Assembly: GCA_001692895.1 (NCBI GenBank)
Contig: KV748185.1
Span: 992,001 to 1,056,000, forward strand
DNA length: 64,000 bases
Direction: 5' to 3'
From: Cenococcum geophilum 1.58
Taxonomy: Eukaryota > Ascomycota > Dothideomycetes > Gloniales > Gloniaceae
Shown here: in pieces, positions 1 to 8,642 of the stretch
How the letters are laid out: each line of letters opens with the position of its first letter
Position numbering within the stretch: position 1 is the stretch's first letter
Translations under genes and position numbers: made by a program
Notes under the pieces: model-generated
Told to the model about the DNA's origin: nothing
Database searches by the model: none
What the model saw: the letters and a program-made list of their open reading frames with translations, nothing else

Positions 1-718
1 ATTGTTACTAGTTATATAGTTTATATATAATGCAACACTATAGGAAGGAATAGGCACTTTACTATTTAAGGCGAATTATAGATATAAGCTAAGAATATTA
101 TTATCGCCGCGTTAAGTAAAGAAGACAAGTAGCGCAGCTAAGTAAAGAATGGAGATATTAATAAATCTTTACAAGAACCTTACGGAAACAGCTAAGGTAG
201 TATAATAAAGAATAAAAAGATACTATAACGCTAAGAGATCTAAGGGACCAGATCTTAAGGAGGGAGATAAAGTATAGCTACTATATAAAAATTTTAAAAG
301 TTAATAACTAAGTAAGAAGTTGGACTACGTTAAACTAGGACCTTTTAAAATTATTTAGAGAATTTTACCAGTTACGTTTAAGTTAAACCTACTAGCTAAA
401 ATAAAAATCTACCCTATATAGTATGTTATAATGTTAAAGCTAGTATACAGAAATATTAAGCTATTAGTTTACAAAGCAGACACATATAGAGGACGAGAAG
501 AGGATAAATAGCAAGTTTTAAAGATTATTAGTTACGAGGACGTTGACAATAAAATATAATATAAGGTAAAGTAGATAGGCTATAATAAGACTACCTAGGA
601 ACTACTAGAAAATCTAAAGAACGCTATAGGAAAGGTATAGGAGTATTAGAAGAGAATAGGTTAGGTAATATTAATAAAGAAGGATCGCCAAAGAATAAGT
701 TACCTAAGGGGGACCTAG
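1..718 (+). pseudogene. Integrase C-terminus plus chromodomain of Gy-A1 pol (broken)
   Basis: Read through RIP stops, this encodes the end of a chromoviral polyprotein. An integrase tail with RSKGPDLKEGDKV and LDYVKLGPFKII (about 230-350) is followed by a chromodomain at about 505-650 with EDVDNKIQYKVK and IGYNKTT. Chromodomains of this class are thought to steer integration to heterochromatin. The frame ends near 716-718. TAG and TAA replace expected Trp and Gln codons, so no protein can be made. The same domain lies on the minus strand of Gy-A2 near 8643-8770. Confidence 0.85.
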
Positions 719-975
719 GAAAAGCGACTGCTAAACTACTTAGAGTTGTTTCCTTTATAGAAAGAGAGTTAGTTCTCTTATTACCAAGTTCCTATAGACC
801 TTATTTTATAAGTTTCTACTTTTTAGAATAAACCTTCTCACAAACCTTCTTAAGACGAAGAAGACGGGCAGATGCTATAATATGGGCATTTAGGGCCTTC
901 TGTTCCGCGTTATGAGAACACTTAAGCTTAGTAAAAGCCTATAACAGCTTACTATTAAGCTTTATAGCAGCAGAT
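708..975 (-). pseudogene. Antisense reading frame downstream of Gy-A1 pol
   Basis: On the strand opposite pol, this frame reads as a helical, charged peptide with motifs AEQKALNAH, RLLRLKKV and QGLQELGNKR. The only stops are at positions expected to be Gln (RIP of CAA/CAG). The same frame is present in Gy-A2 at about 8187-8600 with similar residues and a length change of one codon (multiple of three). I do not recognise a family. Start and 5' end are uncertain. Confidence 0.5.
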
Positions 976-1214
976 TAAATATAAAACCCTATAATAAATT
1001 ACTTAGGGAACTTAATAACTATTAAGAGTTATAGGGCGCGTATACTTAGCGTTAGAGATAGAGTAAATATTGCAGAATAAACGGATATTTACTTTAGTGC
1101 ACTCTAAACATAAAAAGGGTTGCTAGGAGAAAGAACTTGCCAACGCAATATAAACTAACCCCTTTTTCGTATAACGAGAATATAGAGATAGTATTATCTT
1201 ACTAAGCGATAGTA

Positions 1215-1510
1215 TACTAGCAATAGTGCGAGTATAACACTGCACTTATAATAAAGAAGGAGGTTTAGAAACCTTAGGAGATATAATAAGTAATAATGTT
1301 AACTAAATTAATTAAACGGATATTATACCTTTAGTAAATGACCTAAAGATGCTAGAAATCTTTAAGGATAAAGATAAAGAGGAGGGAAATAGTATTACGG
1401 ACGCTTTAAGTACGATATTATAACTACTAAAAAAGGAGTTAGAAGAAGCTAGTTGGTTAATATAGGCACAGTCTAAAATAGATCTGGTAGAACTATGTAA
1501 TGAGGAATAG
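1215..1510 (+). pseudogene. Sense reading frame running from the Gy-A1 3' region into the 3' LTR
   Basis: An acidic frame reads through DIIPLVNDL, IFKDKDKEEG, then crosses the LTR start at 1393 into TDALSTIL and ELEEASWLI, ending near 1510. Gy-A2 keeps the same frame with conservative changes (DITPLVNNL, IFKDEDKKEG, ELEEASWLI). Interruptions are TAA/TAG at Gln or Trp positions. Function unknown; the start is not visible. Confidence 0.5.
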
Positions 1511-1814
1511 TAAGCGAGTTATATAATGTTATACGTAGTGTACGCAGTGTACGAGGGGAATGTACGTATAATACGTATAACACGTATATTATATATAAGA
1601 GGAATTTTATAGGAGTACGGCTGTGTATTTAAGGACCCTTAGTCCCTACCTAGATAGTTTCTTCGTTATAGTAATTCTCAGAATATAATTGGAGTTAATC
1701 TGCTAGGCAACTACTCCACTAGTTATTATTACGTTATTAACTTTAATTTACATTACCTACACACCTAGCCCATTAATAAGCCTATTGTAGTACTTGCTAT
1801 AAGGTTCCGTTACA
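1393..1814 (+). repeat. 3' LTR of Gy-A1 (422 bp)
   Basis: Begins TATTACGG (TGTTACGG before RIP) and ends CCGTTACA. It aligns end to end with the 421-bp LTRs of Gy-A2 read on the minus strand. A purine run (GAGGAGGGAAATAG) directly before it serves as polypurine tract. Confidence 0.9.
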
Positions 1815-2310
1815 CTTTTTAGTATTAATATTCTTATATTAGAGAATTAAAAACAGGCGTTTGCTAAAGCGGCTAACTAGAATTATAACTATATTATATC
1901 CGCTACTGTCTAAAGGTAGTTTATAGAAATTTATAGAGATATACTACTAGGGGCGTTTTAGTATTAGAAGAGGGTTTAATAGCCCTAAGGTTTTATCTTA
2001 CGAAACTATAAACCTATAGCAGCCGTTATAGTTCTATATATAACGGTTAATATCTATAACTATTTTAGGCTAGTAGTAACAGTTACTAATAACCTTATAG
2101 GTTTTATTTTTTCTAGGGTAGGCTATAGAGACCTAGGTATATACTTTAGCAATAAGCCGATTTTATTAGTCCTATTTCTCTACTACTACTAGCCGTTCCT
2201 AGTACTTAAGCAGTCCCTTTTTACGGGACTATAGACTAGTAATATCCTTTGCCATTTTACGGTACTCCTATAGAGAACGGGCCGTATAATTTACCTATGG
2301 CAGTTTATTA
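1815..2310 (-). pseudogene. Integrase zinc-binding and partial catalytic domain of Gy-B
   Basis: The minus strand reads a gypsy integrase N-terminal domain (VIDINRYI, LGLLNPLLILKRP, YISINFYKLPL) and then the start of the core (GYNIVIILV, RFSKRL). Expected Cys and Trp codons appear as Tyr codons or stops. The core breaks exactly at the Gy-A1 LTR end. Catalytic residues beyond the first Asp region are not in the window. Confidence 0.75.
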
Positions 2311-2529
2311 ATAAGGTTAAGTTTCGTAGAGTTAATAGAGTGTATCCTAGCTTCTAGAGATTCTATACTTAGTTCTACCTATATTTAAGAGTTAAGGTAC
2401 TATAATTATAGTAGCGTCTAGGTCCATAATAGGATCTTTATAGCTATCTATTTATCTAGGTCCTATTTTTATTATATAAGTATATCCATATAATTTATAG
2501 CGCCTAGCCTATATATAATTAAAAGGTTA

Positions 2530-2911
2530 AATTAAGATAGGATATCTACCTAGCGCGCTTACCGTGCTATAAGGGCCTTTATTATTATAAAATATTCTAA
2601 AGCCTTATAATTGAAAACTATCTAAATAGGCTTAGGGGTCCCTTCTAACTATACTCGCTAGTACTAAAAGCTAGAGCTAATAGCTAGCATTTCCTTATTG
2701 TAAATTAGGTAGTTTAGCTTAGTATCTACTATAGTCTTTAAATAGTAAGTAATAGAATGCTATTATCTATCTATCTACTTTTAGAAATAAACGCTAGCTA
2801 TAATACTATCTAAGGCGTTAATTTCTAGCATTAAAGGCAGTTTTAGGTTAAAGTAGGTAAGTAAGGGAGTAGAGACTAGTTGTTTCTTAAGCTTATTAAA
2901 AGCGTACCTAT
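2530..2911 (-). pseudogene. RNase H domain of Gy-B pol
   Basis: Minus-strand reading gives the RT-linked RNase H of Ty3/gypsy elements: AFNKLKKQLVSTPLL, FNLKLPLMLEINALDSIIASV, YLIYNKEMLAI, QLEGTPKPI, NYKALEYFI and IKALIARQARQ. The DAS motif reads DS and the tDHKNL motif reads NYKAL, consistent with RIP. The upstream RT is absent. Confidence 0.8.
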
Positions 2912-2913
2912 AT

Positions 2914-3640
2914 ATAGTAGCTTAAAATATAAGTATTACTTCTATATTTAAAACAAAGGCCGTATTTAATATGTTATTTATATTTAATAAATACTTTTAG
3001 GGCGTAAGAGAGGGTTCCGGCGTTAATATATATAGCATTTAAGCCTTTATAGGTTTTAGGCGGCTAAGGGATAGAGTATTAAGGTATATATTTTAGGGTA
3101 ATGCGTAATATATTATTATATAAGCTATTAATAATATTAGCGTAGGTAGTAACAGTATTTAGCTGTTTAGCTCCTATAAGGAAGGCCTTTAACTTAGGGT
3201 TTAATAATTCTATTAGGCGATTAATTAACGCAGATTTATTCTATTTAGTCTTTTTAGCTTAGTAGTAAAACTTAGTAAAGTATAATAGGAAGTTCTTAAA
3301 GCCTTATATTATCTTATTTAGTTTCCTTTATACTATAACGGTATAGTTAGGGTTGTTATAAGAGGCTTCTAGTATAATAACTAGTTCTTTTATAGTGCTT
3401 AGCTAGAATAAGTATATAGTTTCTATAGCGTCTCCTTTTAAGCGGCTTATAGTATAATATAGCTAGCTATTAGGAGTAATATAGCGATTAATATTACCAT
3501 TTAGTTTATTTTCAAGTTAAAAAAGAAGTATAGTTTACTTCTTTTACTTAAAAAGGCAGAAGGGTTAGAGAGGCGTTTAGTTAGTTTTTTTATAGAGGTA
3601 CTAATTAGCGAATTTAGGGTTATAGAGCTAGTTTTAGACG
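2914..3640 (-). pseudogene. Gag with zinc knuckle of Gy-B
   Basis: Minus-strand capsid-like gag: LSKRSKLYFFF, SRLKGDAIETIY, IILEASYNNPNYTV, QRKLNKI, AKQLNTVTTYANII. A degraded CCHC knuckle (GLCFKYRSNTYIL) sits at about 2925-2975; the second Cys and the His read as Tyr. Frames shift several times. The knuckle runs straight into RNase H, marking the internal deletion. Confidence 0.68.
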
Positions 3641-4070
3641 CGTTCTTTTTACCTAGTGTTTATAGGTTAATACTAGTAGGGGTAAGTAGGGGTAATGGTA
3701 TAGCAGACGGTAGATTTTAGCAGATCTCTTTGTTTTCCTTTTTAGAGATTTAATTAACTTATAATATTAGGCTTTTTAATAGGTAAGAATATTTACAAAG
3801 GCCTATTATAAGTTCTTTATTTATTTAGTAAATATAGCGTATAGGTCTTTTATAGATATAGGCGCTTTTAGGTTATTCTATATACTAGGCGAGGCGGTAT
3901 AAAGTATAGGTTTAGCATAATATAGTATTACTAAGTAAATATAAGCGACAATAATATATAGCAAAGTAAATATTATTAAGCTATATATAACTATATAATA
4001 AAGTTAAGACATTATATAAGGAAAGAAAGTAAAAAACGCGAGGAAAGAGTATATATTGTTAATTTAGTTG
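3641..4070. other. AT-rich stretch without recognisable gene
   Basis: Probably the gag N-terminus and 5' non-coding part of Gy-B. No LTR, repeat or clear reading frame could be assigned. Confidence 0.4.
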
Positions 4071-4229
4071 CTTAGTTAATATATGCATAGAGTAGAATAG
4101 GATTTAGGTAGTAGTCCTAGCAGAACTTAGTAGGATTTAGTAGAACTTAGCGGAATATAGTAAAATGCAGCAGATTGCCGTTAGATTGTTATAAATTACG
4201 GCAAATTATAGTCTTGTAGTCGGTCTCTA

Positions 4230-4720
4230 ATTACTAAGTTAGTAAAAATAGGTAGACGTATATAAAGTATTATAAAGGTGTCCTATAACAAGATATCTTA
4301 GTAATTTATTAGCGGGATTTGTCTTTTCTAGACGGTATATAATTTTAAAGTTATACTATAATAGTGCCTCTACCTACCTAGCTTATTAACTACTTAATAC
4401 CTTTATAGTTATAAAATAGTCTAGGTTATTATAGTCTATAAGGGTTATTTTCCTTAACTAAAACGCCATAGTATACTATTTTCCGTCTTTTAATTAAGAT
4501 ATAATTACCCCTAGGGCGAAGCTAGATATATCTATTTTAAGGTATATATATAGCTCCTAGTAGAAGCATATTAGAATTAGCGCTAATGTAATAAATCCTT
4601 TAACTGGTCTATAGCCTATTTAGCAGCTCCCCTAAATATAAAGGGTCCTATCTTCTTGCCGTTCTTAAATCCCTTTTATAGATTAGTAATTAGAAATACT
4701 ACTTACTATTACGGAAGTAG
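4230..4720 (-). pseudogene. RNase H of Gy-I with internal deletion
   Basis: Minus strand reads KKIGPFIFRGAAKQAIDQLKD, LKIDISSFALGVIIS, KDGKQY, RKITLID, then directly NNLDYFITIKVLSS and EKTNPANKLLR. The ~45 residues normally between RKxTP and the NNLRYF motif (the NYEIHDKELLAI block) are missing. Identity as Ty3/gypsy RNase H is firm; the element is dead. Confidence 0.78.
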
Positions 4721-4739
4721 GCACGAGCTGGAATATAAT

Positions 4740-5340
4740 GTACTAAACGGGGTAGAAATTGAAGGCTATGTACGCGTAACTATGCGTGGTTAATATAAAG
4801 ACATTTAGATGTAGAAATAGAGTAGGTTAGGTACGGGTATAAATAAGGGTTATAGGGGAACGTGCGTAGGTGTCTTAAGACGGAGGTAAGCATGGGTTAA
4901 GAACGTCAAAACGCGCAGGGACGTGAGAACGTGTAAGTCCCGTGACACTTACGTATAGTAAACAATAAACATTTAGTAGAAGTTCGCCGTGCCTAAAAAA
5001 ACTTATACTTCTCTAAATATTATAGAATAGGGCTATTCCCTAATAGCGTCTACCCGGCTTTTCTCTATTAATACTTCGTTAGCGCCAATAATAAAGTCTA
5101 AAATTTTAATGCTAGTAGTATATTATAAGGCATATTGCCTAGGTATAGAGTAGGGGGTAAATAAGCCGAGTATAAGTTATAGGAGAGTTAATAGAAGAGG
5201 ACGATATAGTAAAGAGGATATATGGCAATACCCTAGTATAAAGGCGAACTAATAAGGAGGTGCTAAGCCTAGCCAGAGACTAGGTCTTAGTTACCTCTAA
5301 GCAACCCTTAGGCGATACACCCGAGTAAGGGATAAAATAT
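4740..5340. other. Unassigned insert between RNase H and RT of Gy-I
   Basis: The part at about 4740-5000 holds more CG, CA and TG than its surroundings, so it looks less RIP-mutated. The part at about 5100-5340 loosely resembles, on the minus strand, the LTR of Gy-F/Gy-G (a GCGACC...AACCTAGGGG-like stretch followed by a pyrimidine-rich tail). A degraded solo LTR is possible but I found no matching target duplication. Confidence 0.3.
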
Positions 5341-5344
5341 CCCT

Positions 5345-6060
5345 TATATATATAGAACGCGTATTTTCTTAGGTTTATATAGAGCTTATATTTCTATAGT
5401 CTTTCTAGTACTATTCGCACGTAGTATATATATATATATATTATGGTTATTAGATTAGACTATATACATCATGTTTAATAGGCCTAATAATGCCTTATTA
5501 ATATCCCTTAACCCGCTAGCGTCCTCCGTTATTGATAAGATGATGGTCCGTGTGTATAGAACACCAAAAATTCGTCGATCTAGGGCTCTTTATTGGCTAA
5601 AGCCTTATCGATAACTGGGAGCCAGAACCAGCGGGTTAAGGGATAGGCCTTGAATATTACTAGTATATTAGTAAGCCCAAATGGCGTTACTAGGTACTTA
5701 AAGTAGCTATACTATATTTAAAACGCCGTTTTCTACTTATCGCCGGCTTTAATCCGGATTTAATAGTATGTATCTTTTAAACCTAATTTTATAAATATTT
5801 TTACGCCTAATAGTCTGTTAATAAGCTCCTTTATTAAAAGTAGTAGGGAATAACTCTTTATAGTAATCCTGTTTAGTGCCTAATAATTAATATAGAGATA
5901 TAGGGTCTTATTCTTTTTAGATATAAATAAGATTATTACCCCTATATAAGGTAATAGGCTACGCACTACCTAGCTATAGTATAAACCTTAGTAAAAGGCA
6001 AGTAGATAACTAGTAAGATACTAGGTATAACTGTACGGAACAATATATATAAGTAAGGTA
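5345..6060 (-). pseudogene. Reverse transcriptase fragment of Gy-I
   Basis: Minus-strand RT fingers and palm: PYIGVIILFISKKNKTLYLY, INYQALNRITIK, IFIKLGLKDTYYQIRIKAGDK, YFKYLVTPFGLTN, then, after the miniature transposon, INKALLGLL and VLERLQKYKLYINL. The xxDD loop is not legible. It begins just where LINE L-A ORF1 starts on the other strand. Confidence 0.78.
5504..5643. mobile_element. m1: 140-bp miniature inverted-repeat transposon, TA-flanked
   Basis: Starts TCCCTTAACCCGCT and ends AGCGGGTTAAGGGA; TA lies on both sides (5502-5503, 5644-5645). The inverted similarity extends further inward (TTATTGATAAG versus CTTATCGATAA), about 37 bp per arm with mismatches. It has normal CG/CA content in a RIP-bleached RT host. 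TA target and terminal repeats fit Tc1/mariner-type MITEs. It interrupts the Gy-I RT between FKAY and INKALL. Confidence 0.85.
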
Positions 6061-6775
6061 ACTTGACTAAAAGGACTAACTCCTAAATACCTTCTCTATA
6101 AGGAATAAAGTTAATCAACTATTTGTATCAAAACTGCAAGTAGAAAAACCCGTTTTAGCATCTATAGCTAGAACTAAAGAAAAATAAAATATTCTCCTTA
6201 TGACTATAGAAGAGTATAATGTAGACTTCCTAGTCAAATATAAGGAAATCTAGCATAACTGCTTTACCTTTTAAAGAGAATAAAAACTAGAACCATAGGT
6301 TTAAATTATAGCCTATAGGGTTCCTACCCTACCTTTCCTAGGAGAAAGAGGATCTAAGCTTCTAAAAGAAGAAATTGAGACTTTTAATCCTATAAGGATA
6401 TAAGGACTACCTAGATGGATCTTATCTAGTAAAAAAAGACATAATCTATAGACCAGATTTGGCTCTATAGTTTTTACTATAGAAAACGAAGAAAAAAGAC
6501 AAGAAATCCTTAAGCAAAAAGAGATATTAATTGTAGGTACAGCTACTAAGGTAGTAAAATACCTTGAAGTCTCTCTTACTACGCAGTGCACTAGCTGCTA
6601 AAAATTTGGCCATATAGGAGATAGATGCTCTACTAGGGCCTATAGATTCTATGCGGCTGCACATCTATCTAAAGACCACTGCTGTCCTACCTATTTAATA
6701 ATAGGCAAGCCTTATAAGCACACCACCCCTCTATACATTAATTGTAAGGAAAAACACTTTGCTAATAGTAAAGAC
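6060..6775 (+). pseudogene. LINE L-A ORF1 (gag-like, zinc knuckles), 5' part
   Basis: Plus-strand frame with few stops: NKVNQLFVSKLQVEKPVLA, ERGSKLLKEEIETFNPI, SIVFTIENEEKRQEILK, ending in a cluster of zinc knuckles. The first is CTSCQKFGHIGDRC (CX2CX4HX4C, 6584-6630); further ones follow, with INCKEKHFANSKDY near 6735-6780. This is the nucleic-acid-binding ORF1 of Tad1/I-like LINEs. It is cut at 6776 by LINE L-B; the remainder resumes at 16118. Confidence 0.8.
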
Positions 6776-6784
6776 TATAAGACT
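6776..6784. repeat. Left target duplication of LINE L-B (tataagact)
   Basis: The nonamer TATAAGACT recurs at 16109-16117, directly after the 5' end of L-B. Joining the flanks restores the L-A ORF1 reading (KDYKTF...). Confidence 0.85.
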
Positions 6785-7450
6785 CTTTTTATTTTTATTT
6801 TTATATATCCGTTGTATTATACTACGTATAATACTGCGTATGCAGCCTCTAGGCTATGGCGCTATAGTCCTATATATATGAATCCCTTAGGGCAGCTTAA
6901 TATGTACTAGTAACTATGTCCTAGTAGTTTATAAGCCCCTAAACTAGGGGTTTATAGTTCCTTAGTAAAATACTAAGTTACAAGCAACTACTAGGGAATG
7001 AGAAGGTAGTAGAAAACTATAAGAAATAAGAAGTCCTAACGCCTATCCCTGTCCTTTTGTAATTTATTTTTGTCCTTTTGCTTACTAATATCTCTTTACT
7101 AGGAGCCTAGTAGGAGTTACCTCCTTCTATAGATCCTGCTGTTATTAGCCACTTTCTAGTAGATATCCCTGTCCTACTTAGGAATAGAAAAAGCGCCTCT
7201 CTTCCTTTTTGTGTACAAAATAGCTTTTCTAGAGAGAGAGAAGAGCCTAGTTTCTTTTGCATTTCTCTTCTTTCTTCTCTATATAGGTTGCAGTCTAGTA
7301 GTAGGTGCCTAGGGGTTTATAGTGCTCTACATTCCCTAAAGCATCTACCATCTTTGTCCTCCCCCCCTATTACTTTAGAGAAGGATTTAAAATAGCTTTT
7401 TAGGATATTTATCCTTAGGGGCTTTAAGAGAAAAGGAATAACTTCCTTTA

Positions 7451-7455
7451 CAGAT
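7451..7455. repeat. Left target duplication of Gy-A2 (cagat)
   Basis: CAGAT here and at 15606-15610. The uninterrupted LINE sequence exists at about 30950-30975 in L-D with a single (tagat) copy, confirming the insertion point. Confidence 0.92.
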
Positions 7456-7876
7456 TGTAACGAAGCCTTGTAGTAGGGACTACGGTGGACTTGTTAATGG
7501 ACTAGGTGTGTAGGTATTACAAGTAAGTCAACAACGTAATAATAACTGGTGGAGTGGTTGCCTAATAGATTAACTCTAATTATATTCTAAGAATCACTAT
7601 AAGGAAGGAACTATCTAGGTAGGGACTGAGGGTCCTTAAATATATAACCGTACTCCTATAAAATCCTTCTTATATATAATGTACGTCTTATATATAAGGT
7701 ACGTGAGTTCCCTTTATTCCTCTTGTTCCTCTTATAGCACCTTATATAACTTTAGTTACTATTCTTCATTATATAGTTCTATGGGTTCTATCCTAGACCG
7801 TGCTTATATTAACTAACTAGCTTCTTCCAACTCCTCTCTAAGTAGTTGTAATATTATACTTAAAGCGTCCGTAACA
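7456..7876 (-). repeat. 3' LTR of Gy-A2 (421 bp)
   Basis: Starts TGTAACG and ends CGTAACA on the plus strand. It matches 15185-15605 base for base apart from mainly C/T and G/A differences. A polypurine tract read on the minus strand (about 7877-7895, AAAAAGGAGGGAGATAG) abuts it, setting the orientation. Confidence 0.93.
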
Positions 7877-8110
7877 CTATCTCCCTCCTTTTTATCTTCG
7901 TCCTTAAAGATACCTAGTATCTCTAAGTTATTTACTAGAGGTGTAATATCCGTCTAATTAATTTAGTTAATATTATTACTTATAATACCTAAAGCTTCTT
8001 CTTCTTTATACGCGCAACGTCGTGCTCGCACTATTGCTATAATATTGTCGCTTGGTGAAATAATACTATCTCTATATTCTTGTTGCTTAAAGGAGGGGTT
8101 AGTATATATT
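7756..8110 (-). pseudogene. Sense frame spanning the Gy-A2 3' region and 3' LTR
   Basis: Minus-strand frame: NPSFKQQEYRDSIISPSD, RARRCAYKEEEALG, DITPLVNNLEILGIFKDED, then across the polypurine tract into the LTR (VTDALSI, EELEEAS), ending near 7756. In the 5' LTR copy the LTR part is open up to ELYDEEW then stop. It is conserved in frame with Gy-A1 (1215-1510). Unrecognised product, acidic C-terminus. Confidence 0.5.
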
Positions 8111-8186
8111 GCGCTAGCAAGTCCTTTATCTCGGCAACCCTCCTCTTATTTAGAGTGCACTAAAGCAAACATTTAATTGTCTTGCG

Positions 8187-8600
8187 ATGTTCGTTCTACT
8201 TCTAACACTAAGTATACGCGTCCTATAACTCTTAATAGTCTTTAAGTTCCCTAAGTAATTTATTATAGGGTTTTATATTTAATCTACTGCTATAAAGCTT
8301 AATGGTAACCTAGCGCAGGCCCTTACTAAGCTTAAGCGTTCTTAGGATGCGGAATAAAAGGCCCTAGATGCTTATATCGCGGCGTCTACCCGTCTACTTC
8401 GCCTTAAGAAGGTATATGAGAAGGTTTATTTTAAGGAGTAGAAACTTATAGAATAAGGTCTGCAGGAACTTAGTAATAAAAGAACGGATTCTCTTCTAAT
8501 AGAGAAGGAAACAACTCTAAGTAGTTTAGCAATCGCTCTTCCTAGGTCCCCCTTAGGTGGCTTATTCTTTGGTGATTCCTCTTTATTAATATTGCCTAAC
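8187..8600 (+). pseudogene. Antisense reading frame in the Gy-A2 3' region
   Basis: Plus-strand frame opposite pol: TAIKLNGNLAQALTKLKRS, DAEQKALDAY, STRLLRLKKVYEKVYFKE, GLQELSNKR, LSSLAIALPRSPLGG. It is predicted helical and rich in Lys, Leu and Ala; stops fall only at Gln positions. An ATG at 8187 is in frame but the N-terminal reading is poor, so the true start is unknown. Gy-A1 carries the same frame at 708-975. From memory only, similar short helical proteins are annotated in other fungi; unchecked. Confidence 0.5.
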
Positions 8601-8642
8601 CTTTTCTCTTCTAATACTCTTATACCTTTCCTATAGCATTCT

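Larger units (their letters stand above)
1..1814 (+). mobile_element. Gy-A1: 3' part of a Ty3/gypsy chromovirus with its 3' LTR
   Basis: RIP-degraded retrotransposon whose 5' part lies left of the window. It contains, in order, the integrase C-terminus, a chromodomain, a 3' non-coding stretch and a 422-bp LTR. The LTR matches the LTRs of Gy-A2 (7456-15605) along its length. The right flank from 1815 is integrase sequence of another gypsy on the opposite strand, so Gy-A1 is nested inside Gy-B. The left duplicated target site is outside the window. Confidence 0.88.
1815..4060 (-). mobile_element. Gy-B: internally deleted Ty3/gypsy, minus strand
   Basis: Reading right to left: gag, a zinc knuckle, then directly RNase H and the first half of integrase, which is cut at 1815 by Gy-A1. 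Protease and reverse transcriptase are missing, so an internal deletion joins the zinc knuckle to RNase H near 2910-2930. No LTR recognised; the right border near 4060 is approximate. Confidence 0.72.
4070..6060 (-). mobile_element. Gy-I: gypsy pol fragments, minus strand
   Basis: Two pol pieces are recognisable: RNase H at about 4230-4720 and reverse transcriptase at about 5345-6060, separated by unrelated sequence (4740-5340). A miniature transposon (5504-5643) splits the RT. Borders are approximate; whether this belongs to Gy-B or Gy-C is unresolved. Confidence 0.6.

Noticed and set aside
5420-5445. TATATATATATATA run as a promoter
   Set aside because: Simple AT repeat within degraded RT sequence; no gene nearby to drive.
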